In this document: piece after piece, positions 11,871 through 21,279 of the stretch
How the letters are laid out: every line of letters starts with the position of its first letter
How positions within the stretch are numbered: position 1 is the stretch's first letter
Source: Mycobacteroides chelonae
Lineage (GTDB): Bacteria > Actinomycetota > Actinomycetes > Mycobacteriales > Mycobacteriaceae
Length of the DNA stretch: 64,000 nucleotides
Assembly (NCBI GenBank): GCA_014204435.1
Contig: JACHLF010000003.1
Location: 1 to 64,000, forward strand
Direction of reading: 5' to 3'
Notes under the pieces: generated by a model
What the model was told of the DNA's origin: nothing
Database searches by the model: none
What the model saw: only the letters and a program-made list of their open reading frames with translations
Program-made: the position numbers and the translations under genes

Positions 11871-11872
11871 CG

Positions 11873-12691
11873 CTAACGCCTGTTGGTGAATCCAGCGTCG
11901 ACAGGCAGTGCGATGCCGGTGACATACCGCGCGTCCTCGGACACCAGCCACGCCACAGCATTGGCCATGTCCTCGGGTTCCATCAGGACCACCGGCAAGG
12001 CATTGCCGGTGTCGGACATACCTTCCGGTGCTCCTTCGGCGAAGAGCTTCTCGGTCACCGGATTGATCAGCATCGGAGTCGCGACACCTGAGGGGTGGAT
12101 GGTGTTGACCCGGATGTTGTTCGGCGCAAGCATGTTGGCGTAGCTGCGCATCAGCCCCACCAGTGCATGCTTGGCTGCGGTGTACGCGAGCCCTCCGGGG
12201 TTGTCCATCACCATGCCGGTCAGCCCGGCCACGGAGCTGGTGAGCACTATCGATCCGCCTGCGTCGCGCTCCACCATGGACGGCCGTGCCACCTCGATGG
12301 TGTGATAGACGCCGGTGAGGTTGACGTCGAGCACGTCACGCCAGCCATCATCTCCACATTCGGGGGTCAGGGTGGCGATTCCGGCGTTCGCGATCACGAT
12401 GTCGACGGGTCCGAGTGCGTCCACTCCGGCGTCGTACGCCGCCTGCAATGCCTGTCGGTCACGCACGTCGGTCTCGTGCGCGGAGATGGCGTGGCCCAGG
12501 GCATCGACCTCTTTGACGGTGAGGTCGAGGTCTTCGGCGGTGGCCATCGGGTACTCCACCGACGGGATCTGCGAGCAGATGTCGACCGCGATGATGCTCG
12601 CGCCCTCGGAGGCCAGCTTGATCGCATGTGCACGACCCTGACCGCGGGCGGCACCGGTGATGAAAGCGACCTTGCCGTCCAGCTTTCCCAT
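11873..12691 (-). CDS. mycofactocin-coupled SDR-family oxidoreductase (Rv2750-type)
   Basis: A 272-residue short-chain dehydrogenase. It has the cofactor motif [12 protein letters not shown] near 13-24, NAGIATL in the middle, the catalytic Ser of LTSSVAGL, and Tyr/Lys in [10 protein letters not shown]. The long insert after the second strand ([20 protein letters not shown]) is typical of SDRs that keep a bound nicotinamide cofactor and hand electrons to mycofactocin. I take [10 protein letters not shown] (ATG at 12691) as the start; further upstream would run into the monooxygenase stop. It follows that gene after one base. Substrate unknown. Confidence 0.9.
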   Translation of the reverse strand: MGKLDGKVAFITGAARGQGRAHAIKLASEGASIIAVDICSQIPSVEYPMATAEDLDLTVKEVDALGHAISAHETDVRDRQALQAAYDAGVDALGPVDIVIANAGIATLTPECGDDGWRDVLDVNLTGVYHTIEVARPSMVERDAGGSIVLTSSVAGLTGMVMDNPGGLAYTAAKHALVGLMRSYANMLAPNNIRVNTIHPSGVATPMLINPVTEKLFAEGAPEGMSDTGNALPVVLMEPEDMANAVAWLVSEDARYVTGIALPVDAGFTNRR

Positions 12692-12692
12692 C

Positions 12693-13004
12693 TCAGTGGA
12701 CCAAGTCACCCTTGGCTGGGTCGCCCGCGGGGACAGGCTCGGCGACAACGATCTCCGGCGGCTGGCTCAGCAGCGGGCCCACCTTGCCGAACATAGCGGT
12801 GACTGCGGGTGCCTTCGCGTGTTCGGCCAATGCCTCGCCGCTGGCCCAGGACTCCACGAAGACGAAACGATCCTGCGCTTCGTGCAGGGTGTAGAGACCA
12901 CAGCCAGGTTCGTCGTGAACCAGGGGAATCGTTTCCAGCAGTGCGGCACGAACCTCGTCGCGCTTGTCGGGCTGGGGATACAGGAACGCCACCACAGTGG
13001 GCAT
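12693..13004 (-). CDS. antibiotic biosynthesis monooxygenase (ABM) domain protein (Rv2749-type)
   Basis: A 103-residue single ABM domain, a ferredoxin-like fold that dimerises. Motifs are [19 protein letters not shown] at the start, the [20 protein letters not shown] strand pair and [15 protein letters not shown]. Members include cofactor-free monooxygenases such as quinol oxidases as well as proteins of unknown activity. It is the first gene of the leftward unit monooxygenase, SDR, methyltransferase relic, with a one-base gap to the SDR. The shared operon suggests that both act on the same aromatic or quinone-like compound, which is inference. Confidence 0.85.
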   Translation of the reverse strand: MPTVVAFLYPQPDKRDEVRAALLETIPLVHDEPGCGLYTLHEAQDRFVFVESWASGEALAEHAKAPAVTAMFGKVGPLLSQPPEIVVAEPVPAGDPAKGDLVH

Positions 13005-13091
13005 GGAACACCTCTCGTCGTTGGGGGTGGATCGATTTCCACCGTACCGAAACCGACGTCGATGGCAGCGGCCGATACGCTGTGCGCGGTA

Positions 13092-13658
13092 TCAAGGGGA
13101 AGTGGCAGCCTCCGCAGGCACCCGCGAGTTGATCCAGACGGAGTACTCGTCGAGTGCGGCATTGAGCCGCGTCCGGTCCACTCGAGTGCCGATCTGTTGC
13201 GCGCCCACAAGAATGCTAAATCCGATGCGGGCCAGGGTGTCTGCGCGGGCAGGATCGAACCCGGCATCTACGTAACTCTTGGTCAGATGCCTGTGCCGCA
13301 CTTGGTCTACTCGCTGCATCGCCGCGGCGACATGACGATCGGTGCTAGCCCAGGCCCGGATGGCCTTTTCCGCCTCATGGTCGGCGTCGCGGACCAGTTG
13401 TTCGAGTACCGCGAGACGTTCCCGGGGATCGGACACCGCGTCGGCGCGCCTGCGCTGCGCCGGAGTGACCTCGTTCTCCCAGTGGCCGATGACCGCCTTG
13501 TAAAACTCTGCCCCGCTACCGAAGTGGTGGTAGAGAGACCCGGTGGTGATGCCCAGGCGGCGGCATACCGCGGTCGTGGTCAGCGCCGGTTTGCCGCCGG
13601 TGGCTAGCAGCTCGAATGCGGCTTTGAAGTAGTCGTCGCGCGAGACCTTCTCGGTCAT
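13092..13658 (-). CDS. TetR-family transcriptional regulator
   Basis: A 188-residue TetR-type repressor. The N-terminal helix-turn-helix spans about residues 8-52, with RDDYFKAAFELL and RRLGITTGSLYHHFGSGAEF as the recognition part. The C-terminal ligand domain is unremarkable. It lies upstream of and in the same direction as the monooxygenase/SDR unit, separated by 87 bases, so it may control that unit. A perfect 10-bp palindrome TAGTTAACTA at 13736-13745, about 80 bases before its start, is a possible operator but could be chance. Confidence 0.9.
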   Translation of the reverse strand: MTEKVSRDDYFKAAFELLATGGKPALTTTAVCRRLGITTGSLYHHFGSGAEFYKAVIGHWENEVTPAQRRRADAVSDPRERLAVLEQLVRDADHEAEKAIRAWASTDRHVAAAMQRVDQVRHRHLTKSYVDAGFDPARADTLARIGFSILVGAQQIGTRVDRTRLNAALDEYSVWINSRVPAEAATSP

Positions 13659-13826
13659 GGAACAACCATAGATGAATCCACGGAGACCTGAGGAGTAATC
13701 CTGAAAGGTAGCTGATTGTGCATGGATAAAATTCCTAGTTAACTATTGTGCGTATCATTTTTCGGTGTACGAATGCATGGGATATATGCCGTGGGGCGTT
13801 CTTAGGAAACGGGGGAGAGGTAAATC

Positions 13827-14034
13827 ATGTCGCGGAAATTGTTTGCTATTTACGTCCAGAGAGGCGCAGCGGGTGCTGCCTGCCAGTAACTACGTCGAGT
13901 ATCGCGATGTTCGTTGCGCGACAGCACCCGAGAATCATCTGTACTGCGCCGGAGCGCGTTCCGATACAGGCGGCTATTTGGGTGCCCGCTTCTTCATCAC
14001 TCCAGGCAAGACCTGGTTGGGCAACGAGAGCTAG
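13827..14034 (+). pseudogene. small exported-type protein relic, copy 1
   Basis: A strong ribosome-binding site (GGGGAGAGG, 13812-13820) precedes ATG 13827, which opens MSRKLFAIYVQRGAAGAA, like the start of a signal peptide, but stops after 20 codons. The following sequence in another frame reads LPASNYVEYRDVRC, then HLYCAG and a tail ending KTWLGNES, with the stop at 14032. The second part resembles the relic at 15474-15713 (NY, YR.V.C, YC, TWLG or SWLG). I infer a frameshifted small secreted protein with two cysteines, family unknown. Alternatively a GTG at 13765 gives one open frame of 89 codons without a convincing N-terminus. Confidence 0.4.
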
Positions 14035-15404
14035 GCACTGATGCGCGGGGCGTGCGGCACCGGACATCCGGCCGGTGTCGCCGCGGTCGCGTCGTGGTGG
14101 GTGTAGGACGTGTCGGTCATTCCGCCCAGTTTGGCCAGCGCTTGATTGAGCACCGTCGCCGACCACCACAGCAGCTCGCCATTGCGCTGCTGGGCAAGGC
14201 GCTTGGCGCCCGGCAGCTTGTCGGTGAGCCGGCGTAGCCATACGTTCGCCCGCACGGCCACCCCGGCGATCGCTATCCAGGGCTGCAGCCGGGCATCGCG
14301 CAGCGGGGTCGCGCGCACCAGGGCGCGGGTCAGCTCTTCGCCGCCGTAGTAGGCCGCGATTCCCAGCACCGGGGTAAGGGCAAGTCGGCCCAGTTTTCCG
14401 GCAATTCCCTTGTCCACAAAGCCGAGTGCCGCACCCATCATGGTGTCGGTCCACTCGGATGGCCCGCCGGCGTAGGCAACCATGTAGTCCATGGTCTCTA
14501 TCCCCTCGGCAACGGTCTTGGGAATCAATTCCTCGGAGACGCCGAAGACATAGGCGATGTACGCCCAGTACATGACGGCTGCTTCCAGGTCCGCCGTGGT
14601 GCGGGTGCGTCCATGCTGATGGTCGATCAACGGCGGGATGAGGCCGAAGGTCATGGCAGCGCCCATCATCATCGAGTTGGAGATCGGGTTGCCGTGATGG
14701 GTGAATTGTTCGTCACCCCAGGACCGCCGCAATCCGGCCCGCACCAGCGAGTGCATGAGTCGTACCCGTACGGTGTCTTTGAAGGGCTGTGAAGAGCGTT
14801 CCAGGGCACCGCGATATGTCATCTTGCGGAACCATGCCGTGGTCTCCAGGTTCCGCCGCAGGGTGTCGTTAACGAATCTGCCGGTGGCTCCGGTGGCGTA
14901 GGCGACTTCGTCTCCGACGAAGGTGCCGAAACCATCCCCGATGACCATTCCGTACTTGGAGGCCAGCGACGAGTCATTCCATAGTTGACGGCCGCGCTCC
15001 CAGAGCTGCGGGTCGTACCAGTCGGGTGGGTTGTCGAGATGGTGGAAGAGGTCGATCAGTTCCTGCGGAGGGTTGTTGACTGTCTCGATGCCGTGATCGA
15101 GGGCCTGATTCAGCATTTTGCGACCCTCGCCCGCACGCATCGCGCGAAACCGGGCGACCACCGCGTCCATGAGTTCGTCGCCCTGCCACAGGTGATCGAC
15201 GAGCAGCCTGGTGCGGGGCGTCTCGCGGGGAACCTCGCGGAAGTCTATCCACGGTTCGAGGATGTCCTTGCGCGACTGCGTCCACATCCCGTCGTATCGC
15301 AGGCGCGGCGGTGCCGGTCGCAGCTCCATGCCCGGCCGCCAGTAGTAGTCGTAGGGATGGGTGTCTGCGGCCGATTCGGGTATTAGGACGTCGTTGTCAC
15401 TCAT
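14031..15404 (-). CDS. oxygenase MpaB-family (DUF2236) protein
   Basis: A 457-residue protein of the MpaB/latex-clearing-protein-like group, largely helical haem-type oxygenases. Seen are the N-terminal DYYWRPGMELRPAPPRLRYDG, the central GDGFGTFVGDEVAYATGATGRF (conserved helix pair) and QHGRTRTTADLEAAVMYWAYI. ATG at 15402-15404. It is flanked on both sides by related small-protein relics on the opposite strand and its own end overlaps one of them by four bases, so the surroundings have been rearranged while this gene stayed intact. Substrate unknown. Confidence 0.8.
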   Translation of the reverse strand: MSDNDVLIPESAADTHPYDYYWRPGMELRPAPPRLRYDGMWTQSRKDILEPWIDFREVPRETPRTRLLVDHLWQGDELMDAVVARFRAMRAGEGRKMLNQALDHGIETVNNPPQELIDLFHHLDNPPDWYDPQLWERGRQLWNDSSLASKYGMVIGDGFGTFVGDEVAYATGATGRFVNDTLRRNLETTAWFRKMTYRGALERSSQPFKDTVRVRLMHSLVRAGLRRSWGDEQFTHHGNPISNSMMMGAAMTFGLIPPLIDHQHGRTRTTADLEAAVMYWAYIAYVFGVSEELIPKTVAEGIETMDYMVAYAGGPSEWTDTMMGAALGFVDKGIAGKLGRLALTPVLGIAAYYGGEELTRALVRATPLRDARLQPWIAIAGVAVRANVWLRRLTDKLPGAKRLAQQRNGELLWWSATVLNQALAKLGGMTDTSYTHHDATAATPAGCPVPHAPRISA

Positions 15405-15473
15405 GCAGGGAAGGCTAGCGAGAACGCGGCCATGTTGGCAACAAGAATTGTCAACATTCTGATCGGTTTTCCT

Positions 15474-15713
15474 CCGTCACCAAGTTCAAACAGGTGGACT
15501 TCGAGCAGTTCCTGCGCGATGACACCGACGCGCCCGCCGGTCCTCGCGCCGGGTAACTACCTCAATTACCGGGCCGTCAAATGCGCCGTCACCAAGGACG
15601 AGGGTGTCTACTGCTTACGGGGGCATTCGGCCAGCAGTGTCAACGGCGACCAGTTCTATATCGCGGCGAATCAGTCCTGGCTGGGCGAGATCACGCCGCG
15701 GCCCGAACGCTAA
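15474..15713 (+). pseudogene. small exported-type protein relic, copy 2
   Basis: The frame that ends at TAA 15711 carries PGNYLNYRAVKC, GVYCLRGHS and QSWLGEITPR, which parallels the relic at 13827-14034 (shared NY-YR-V-C, YC and WLG). A different frame just before it encodes VTKFKQVDFEQFLRDD and runs into a stop at 15558-15560, so the N-terminal part and the C-terminal part are no longer in register. No start codon with a ribosome site is visible. The gap between the MpaB-like gene and ftsK holds nothing else that I can support. Confidence 0.35.
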
Positions 15714-15841
15714 GACGGGTTTCTCAGGTCACGAGACTGTCTCGGGGCGGCCTCGCGTAGGTGACAAAACATTTGCTTACTAGCGGTTTTACCCGTGTTG
15801 CAGATGGTGCAGATGTGGCTGTTGCGACTAGGCTGTCGCCC

Positions 15842-18340
15842 ATGGCGAGTAAGACTGTCAGCCGTTCGCGTGGCCGGAACACCAAGTCGGGACCCCGGTC
15901 GCGCAACACCGCGCCGACCCGTCGTCCGGCACCACGCCGACGCGATCAGCGTCGTAACCAGCACTGGACGACGCCGCTGATTGCGCTGGGCCGCGGAGCG
16001 CGAGCGGGATGGCATGCCTGCGCGCACGGTGTCGGATCCTTGTTCCGGTCGGTGGGCCGCGCGCACGACATCGAGCATGGCCATCGGCGCGACGGCATCG
16101 CCTTGGCGTTGCTGGGCGTGGCGTTCGTGGTGGGGGCCAGCTCCTGGTTCCACGCCGCCAAGCCGGTAGGTGGCTGGATTGACGATGCCTTCCGTGCGGT
16201 GGTTGGCTCCGGTGTCGCCTTGGTGCCGATCATCGCGCTGGTGATCGCGGTGTTCCTGATGCGCACCGAGCCCAACCCGGAAGAACGTCCACGTCTGCTG
16301 TTGGGCTTCGCCATGGTCGCACTGCCGATTCTGGGCCTGTGGCACCTGTTCGCGGGATCTCCGGATTCCGCTGAGGGCCGTGCCGCCGCAGGTGGATTCG
16401 TCGGCTTCGTGATCGGTGGACCGCTCGCACAAGGGATGACCGCATGGATCGCCGCGCCCCTGCTCGTGATGGCGATCGTCTTCGGCGTGCTGTTGTTGAC
16501 CGGCACCACAATCCGCGACGTCCCTGACACCCTTCGGAACATGTTCGCGCCCAGTGACTACGACGAATGGGACGACGCGGACTACGACGACTGCGAGGAC
16601 TACGACGACACCGAGCCCGAAGACGACCACGAGGCACCACGCGAATTCACGCGTGGTGCCACCCCGATGGACAACTATCCGCTTGAGGAGGACGAAGCAG
16701 CGGTCGCCGAGGCGCCTGCCCTCCCCGCGCCCAAGCAGGCACCGGTGGTCAAGTCGACCAAGAAGGCCAAGCCGAAAGCGCAAATGCCCGTTGTCGATCG
16801 GGTGATCGAGGGCCCCTACACGCTGCCGTCGCTGGACCTGCTCATCGCGGGAGATCCGCCGAAGGAGAGCAGTTCGGCCAACGACGACATGATCGCCGCC
16901 ATCACCGGAGTTCTTGAGCAGTTCAAGGTCGATGCCGCGGTCACCGGATTCAACCGCGGCCCCACCGTCACCCGCTACGAGGTCGAACTCGGCCCCGGCG
17001 TGAAGGTGGAGAAAATCACCGCCCTGCAACGCAATATCGCCTACGCGGTGGCCACCGACAGTGTTCGTCTGCTCGCCCCGATCCCGGGTAAGTCGGCGGT
17101 GGGTATCGAGGTGCCCAACACCGACCGGGAGATGGTGCGTCTGGCCGACGTGCTGACCGCCCCCGAAACCCGCCGCGATCACCACCCGCTGGTCGTAGGC
17201 CTCGGCAAGGACATCGAGGGCGACTTCATCTCGGCCAACCTGTCCAAGATGCCGCACCTGTTGGTCGCCGGTTCCACCGGCTCGGGCAAGTCGAGCTTCG
17301 TCAACTCCATGCTGGTCTCGCTGCTGGCGCGGGCCACGCCGGAGGAGGTCAGGATGATCCTGATCGACCCGAAGATGGTGGAACTGACGCCCTATGAAGG
17401 CATCCCGCACCTGATCACGCCGATCATCACCTCGCCGAAGAAGGCGGCCTCGGCATTGGCCTGGCTGGTCGAAGAGATGGAACAGCGCTACCAGGATATG
17501 CAGGCCAGCAAGGTCCGGCACATCAACGATTTCAATGCGAAGGTGCGCTCCGGAGAGATCACCACGCCACTGGGCAGCCAGCGTGAGTATCGCCCGTACC
17601 CCTTCATTCTGGCGGTGGTCGACGAACTCGCCGACCTCATGATGACCGCGCCGCGTGATGTCGAGGAGGCCATCGTGCGCATCACACAGAAGGCCCGTGC
17701 GGCCGGTATCCACCTGGTGCTTGCCACCCAGCGCCCGTCGGTGGACGTGGTCACCGGTCTCATCAAGACAAATGTTCCCTCGCGTCTCGCCTTTATGACG
17801 TCATCGCTCACCGACAGCCGCGTCATCTTGGATCAGCCGGGTGCCGAGAAGCTCATCGGTATGGGCGACGGACTGTTCTTGCCCATGGGCGCGGGGCGGC
17901 CCATCCGCATGCAGGGCGCGTTCATCACCGACGAGGAGATCTCCGCCGTCGTCGCCGCGTGCAAGGAACAGGCCGAGCCCGAGTACACGGAGGGCGTCAC
18001 CACCACCAAGGTCGGGTCCGCGGGACCGGGCAAGGAGGACGTCGACCCCGACATCGGTGACGACATGGACGCCTTCTTGCAGGCCGTCGAGCTGGTGGTG
18101 TCGAGCCAATTCGGCTCGACCTCGATGTTGCAGCGCAAGCTGCGCGTCGGCTTCGCCAAGGCAGGCCGACTCATGGACCTGATGGAGACGCGCGGAATCG
18201 TCGGCCCCAGTGAAGGTTCCAAGGCACGTGAAGTGATGGTCAAGCCCGAGGACCTCGCCGGAGTGATGGCCTCGATCCGTGGCGGCGGGGGATCCGACGA
18301 CGAGGACGAGGAGGACGGGGGAGTCCCCGAAGACTTCTAG
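15842..18340 (+). CDS. ftsK: DNA translocase FtsK
   Basis: An 832-residue septal DNA pump that clears chromosome ends from the division site. After a basic N-terminus come four hydrophobic helices (about residues 85-220), an acidic linker full of Asp/Glu (about 235-290), and the RecA-like motor with Walker A GSTGSGKS at 477-484 and Walker [14 protein letters not shown] near 588-600. The C-terminal gamma winged helix recognises KOPS sites ([19 protein letters not shown]). I use ATG 15842 (MASKTVSRS) because an upstream in-frame extension lacks a ribosome site. Confidence 0.96.
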   Translation: MASKTVSRSRGRNTKSGPRSRNTAPTRRPAPRRRDQRRNQHWTTPLIALGRGARAGWHACAHGVGSLFRSVGRAHDIEHGHRRDGIALALLGVAFVVGASSWFHAAKPVGGWIDDAFRAVVGSGVALVPIIALVIAVFLMRTEPNPEERPRLLLGFAMVALPILGLWHLFAGSPDSAEGRAAAGGFVGFVIGGPLAQGMTAWIAAPLLVMAIVFGVLLLTGTTIRDVPDTLRNMFAPSDYDEWDDADYDDCEDYDDTEPEDDHEAPREFTRGATPMDNYPLEEDEAAVAEAPALPAPKQAPVVKSTKKAKPKAQMPVVDRVIEGPYTLPSLDLLIAGDPPKESSSANDDMIAAITGVLEQFKVDAAVTGFNRGPTVTRYEVELGPGVKVEKITALQRNIAYAVATDSVRLLAPIPGKSAVGIEVPNTDREMVRLADVLTAPETRRDHHPLVVGLGKDIEGDFISANLSKMPHLLVAGSTGSGKSSFVNSMLVSLLARATPEEVRMILIDPKMVELTPYEGIPHLITPIITSPKKAASALAWLVEEMEQRYQDMQASKVRHINDFNAKVRSGEITTPLGSQREYRPYPFILAVVDELADLMMTAPRDVEEAIVRITQKARAAGIHLVLATQRPSVDVVTGLIKTNVPSRLAFMTSSLTDSRVILDQPGAEKLIGMGDGLFLPMGAGRPIRMQGAFITDEEISAVVAACKEQAEPEYTEGVTTTKVGSAGPGKEDVDPDIGDDMDAFLQAVELVVSSQFGSTSMLQRKLRVGFAKAGRLMDLMETRGIVGPSEGSKAREVMVKPEDLAGVMASIRGGGGSDDEDEEDGGVPEDF

Positions 18341-18993
18341 GCGTTCTCGTCTCGCCGCAGTGCGATGGCGTCGCCCACATCGAAGGACGTGAATCCCTCG
18401 GGTGCGGCGATCTCCACGATCGGCTCATCGCGGTTGTCCCACTCCAAGCGCAGGGCCGTGCTCATCACCGCGTGCATTTCGTACATAGCGGTGATGTAGG
18501 TGAGTTCCAGGATCTCCTCGTCGGACAGATGCGCCTTCAGCGCGGCGAACACTCCGTCGGGAACACGTCCACCGTCGAGCACCAGACAATCGGTGTAGCC
18601 CAGCACGGCACGTTGCACCGGGGTGAAGCAGTCAGCGGTACTCCAGGAGGGGATGGCGGCGATCATCTCTTCGGTCATCCCGACCATGCGACACGACTTG
18701 CAGTGCTGGGAGAAGACGAACTGGCTGCGGCGCGCCCAACCCGCCCGGGTCTGGCCGAGCTCACGTAACACCGGGTCGAGCTTGCGATCGGGACTGCGGT
18801 AGAACGCGAAACCCTGAACGGAGTGCTTGAGGGCTTCGGGCACGAGCGCGAATACCGTCCACCAGTCGCCGGGTGTGCCCGTGGTGGTTCCCGGGTCGGT
18901 AACCGGGTCGCGGTCGCCGAAGATCTGGTCGTACATGCTATGGACAAGTCGATCATCGGTTTCGGCGCGGGAAACCTGGCGCAGTCGTGGCAT
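18337..18993 (-). CDS. carboxymuconolactone decarboxylase / AhpD-like protein
   Basis: A 218-residue helical protein of the AhpD-like family. The redox motif CKSC (Cys98, Cys101) lies in [15 protein letters not shown]. The histidine that usually follows the second cysteine in AhpD is absent, so peroxidase-partner activity is uncertain. [20 protein letters not shown] is the typical C-terminal helix. It converges on ftsK with a four-base overlap of ends and points away from argA. Start ATG at 18991-18993. Confidence 0.8.
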   Translation of the reverse strand: MPRLRQVSRAETDDRLVHSMYDQIFGDRDPVTDPGTTTGTPGDWWTVFALVPEALKHSVQGFAFYRSPDRKLDPVLRELGQTRAGWARRSQFVFSQHCKSCRMVGMTEEMIAAIPSWSTADCFTPVQRAVLGYTDCLVLDGGRVPDGVFAALKAHLSDEEILELTYITAMYEMHAVMSTALRLEWDNRDEPIVEIAAPEGFTSFDVGDAIALRRDENA

Positions 18994-19034
18994 GCCTCCA
19001 TCATGACCGACCGCCCCGCCGCGAAGGCGGCGTT

Positions 19035-19571
19035 TCAGAGATGTACGAGCATTCGGGTGTTACCCAAGGTGTTCGGCTTCACGTAGCTCAGGTCGAGGAA
19101 CTCGGCCACACCGGTGTCGTACGAGCGGCACATTTCCTCGTAGACCTCGGCGGTCACCGGGGTGCCGTCGATCTCGTGGAATCCGTGTTTGGTGAAGAAG
19201 TCGACCTCGAATGTCAGCACGAACACCCTCTTGAGCTCAAGCTCCCGGGCCACGTCCAGCAGCTGGCTGACCAGCGCATGACCGACGCCGGCACCCTTGA
19301 GCTGGGGGTGTACCGCGATGGTGCGCACCTCGCCGAGATCGGACCACAGCACGTGGAGGGCGCCGCAGCCGACGATCTCCCCATCCAGTTCGGCGACCCA
19401 GAACTCCTGGACGGCCTCGTACAGGGTCACCAGGTTCTTCTCCAGCAAGATGCGGCCCGCATAGACGTCGACAAGTGCCTTGATACCGGGCACGTCGGAG
19501 GTACGGGCATGACGGACGGACACCGCGGGGGCCGTGTTAGTCGAGATGCCGGATGTACCTTCAGTGCTCAT
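19035..19571 (-). CDS. argA: amino-acid N-acetyltransferase (N-acetylglutamate synthase)
   Basis: A 178-residue single-domain GNAT enzyme matching the small mycobacterial ArgA, which acetylates glutamate as the first step of arginine synthesis. The acetyl-CoA loop is HPQLKGAGVGHALVSQL, preceded by LGEVRTIAV; the C-terminal SYVKPNTLGNTRMLVHL is characteristic. MSTEG (ATG at 19571) is taken as the start; a longer frame upstream overlaps pgsA3. It diverges from pgsA3 with 33 bases between starts, so the two promoters must overlap. Confidence 0.9.
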   Translation of the reverse strand: MSTEGTSGISTNTAPAVSVRHARTSDVPGIKALVDVYAGRILLEKNLVTLYEAVQEFWVAELDGEIVGCGALHVLWSDLGEVRTIAVHPQLKGAGVGHALVSQLLDVARELELKRVFVLTFEVDFFTKHGFHEIDGTPVTAEVYEEMCRSYDTGVAEFLDLSYVKPNTLGNTRMLVHL

Positions 19572-19604
19572 GCGTGAACAGTAGCCAGCCCTAGAACAGA
19601 TAGG

Positions 19605-20213
19605 GTGTTTGACGTGCCGATGCCACCGGAAACCCAGCCAGATTCCGCGGCGTCGGCTGCGCCGGTGCCGGTGCTGAACATTGCCAACATCCTGACGGTG
19701 CTGCGCATCGTGTTGGTACCGGTGTTCATCGTCGTCCTGTTGGCCGAGGGTGGGCACCAAACCTCATGGCGCATCGCCGCTTTCGGTGTGTTCGCGTTGG
19801 CCATCGCCACCGATCGCTATGACGGGGTGCTGGCCCGCCGCTATGGGCTGGTTACCCCGTTCGGACAGCTCGCCGACCCGATCGCTGACAAGGCACTCAT
19901 CGGCGCGGCGCTGGTGGGCCTGAGCGTGCTCGGTGACCTTTCGTGGTGGGTAACCGCAGTCATCCTGGCACGCGAGATCGGCATCACGGTGCTGCGCTTC
20001 TCCGTGCTCCGTCACGGTGTGATTGCCGCGAACCGGGGCGGCAAGCTCAAAACCATGGTGCAGTCGCTGGCGATCGCCGGCTATCTGCTGCCCTTGACCG
20101 GGCACTGGCACACCGCCGCCGTGGTCTTGATGGGGCTGGCGGTAGCCCTCACCGTCATCACCGGCATCGACTACATGGTGCAGGCGCTGCGTCCTCGGCC
20201 GAAAACCTCATGA
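19605..20213 (+). CDS. pgsA3: CDP-alcohol phosphatidyltransferase (PgsA3-type)
   Basis: A 202-residue integral membrane enzyme of phospholipid synthesis. The full family motif D-x2-DG-x2-AR-x8-G-x3-D-x3-D is seen as DRYDGVLAR (70-78), Gly87, Asp91 and Asp95. About five further hydrophobic helices follow. The paralogue naming follows the M. tuberculosis gene next to argA; phosphatidylglycerophosphate synthase is the expected reaction but the acceptor cannot be read from sequence. GTG 19605 is used; GTG 19614 and ATG 19620 are alternatives in the same frame. Confidence 0.9.
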   Translation: MFDVPMPPETQPDSAASAAPVPVLNIANILTVLRIVLVPVFIVVLLAEGGHQTSWRIAAFGVFALAIATDRYDGVLARRYGLVTPFGQLADPIADKALIGAALVGLSVLGDLSWWVTAVILAREIGITVLRFSVLRHGVIAANRGGKLKTMVQSLAIAGYLLPLTGHWHTAAVVLMGLAVALTVITGIDYMVQALRPRPKTS

Positions 20214-20273
20214 CCCGGGCCGGCTCCTGATCGTTTGCCAGACCGGTATTCCCTTTCCCCGCAGCAGGATCCG

Positions 20274-20750
20274 TCAGTGGCTCTGTAGATACGCGACCAC
20301 GTCCGGTTTCATGGCTAGAAGCTGCTGTCCCCAGTGCGTCCATTTGTGGATGCCGCACTTGGGGAAGTCGATGTGGGCATTGGTGCCCCTGTGGCGGTGT
20401 TTCGAAGCCATGGCGGTCCTTGTCGAGATCTGTCGCATCACCGTTACCGCAGCAGATCCGGAGTCGGGTGTTGTGGGCGATGAGCTTGTCGATATGCAGA
20501 TATGGGTTGTTCGGGGTCGTCCTCGGGTCCCCACATGTCCGCGGAGTTGAAACCGCCCGCGTCGGCCATCGAGATGCCGATCTGCCATGTGTTGGCTGAA
20601 ATGTGCAGCGGCGCCGACTGCACGCCGGCGTAGATGAGCTGCTGGGGGGGGTAGACCGCGAGCGTGAGCGCCGATGGCCAACCACCCGGGCAGCTCGTTG
20701 GTGAGGAAGGTCTCCCATTTGTTGGCGGGAACCTCACGCTGCATGACAAC
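20274..20750 (-). pseudogene. C-terminal relic of an antigen 85-type mycolyltransferase
   Basis: Leftward reading in two to three frames gives consecutive pieces of the last half of an Ag85/Fbp protein. NKWETFLTNELPGWL comes first, then YPPQQLIYAGVQSA, MADAGGFNSADMWGPEDDP, and finally DFPKCGIHKWTHWGQQLLAMKPD followed by LQSH and a stop at 20274. The N-terminal half with the catalytic serine is absent and frames shift in between. Fbp enzymes attach mycolic acids to trehalose and arabinogalactan. No expression signals are visible, so this is a fossil between pgsA3 and clgR. Confidence 0.85.
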
Positions 20751-20818
20751 GTTGAGCAAGGCACACTCAACTAATACGCGGTATGGACGCCGACGTTCAG
20801 GACGCAAAGGAGAAAGAC

Positions 20819-21148
20819 ATGGCGCTGTTGCTTCGAGAAGCCATCGGCGACACCCTGCGGAGCGCTCGTTCCGGGCAGGGCAAGACGCTGCGCGAGGTGT
20901 CGGACTCTGCGCGTGTCAGCCTGGGATATCTATCCGAGGTTGAACGCGGTCGCAAGGAAGCCTCCAGCGAGCTCTTGTACGCCATCTGCGGCGCGCTCGA
21001 GGTTCCGCTGTCGCAGGTGTTATCCGAGGTCAGCGAGAGGCTTGCGCATCGTGAGGCTCCCGTGGCAGTGCCCGCCGGTTCGCTCAGTGGGATCGACGTC
21101 GCCACCAAGGTGGTCATTCCCCAGGTTCGCGCAATGGCGGCCGCCTAA
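20819..21148 (+). CDS. clgR: transcriptional regulator ClgR
   Basis: A 109-residue single-domain helix-turn-helix protein of the XRE/ClgR group that activates clp protease genes and the psp system after envelope stress. The DNA-binding core is [20 protein letters not shown], followed by [13 protein letters not shown]; the tail ends [18 protein letters not shown] 20819 is chosen because AAAGGAG lies seven bases upstream (20806-20812) and mycobacterial ClgR begins at the equivalent residue; GTG/ATG codons further upstream are in frame. In mycobacteria ClgR is itself degraded by ClpP, consistent with the unstable-looking Ala-Ala C-terminus. Confidence 0.95.
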   Translation: MALLLREAIGDTLRSARSGQGKTLREVSDSARVSLGYLSEVERGRKEASSELLYAICGALEVPLSQVLSEVSERLAHREAPVAVPAGSLSGIDVATKVVIPQVRAMAAA

Positions 21149-21279
21149 CTACTGTGGCGGTCGCATTGTTTTGCGCCCTATAGGGGGTGTGGGGATTGGC
21201 ATGCAACAGATAAGTTGAGACCCACGCAGTCGTAGGTAGCGACGACCACCGGCATCCAAGCAGAAGGCGGATCGATCTC

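Noticed and set aside
13736..13745. Palindrome TAGTTAACTA as a firm TetR operator
   Set aside because: Only 10 bp and A+T-rich; it is noted in the regulator entry but is too weak for a separate feature.
15710..17713. 667-codon open frame antisense to ftsK
   Set aside because: His/Gly/Arg/Asp-rich composition typical of the complement of a high-GC gene; the sense strand is clearly FtsK.
21176..21185. Palindrome CCCTATAGGG as the ClgR binding site of pspA
   Set aside because: It does not match a ClgR consensus I can recall with certainty, so it is only mentioned under pspA.
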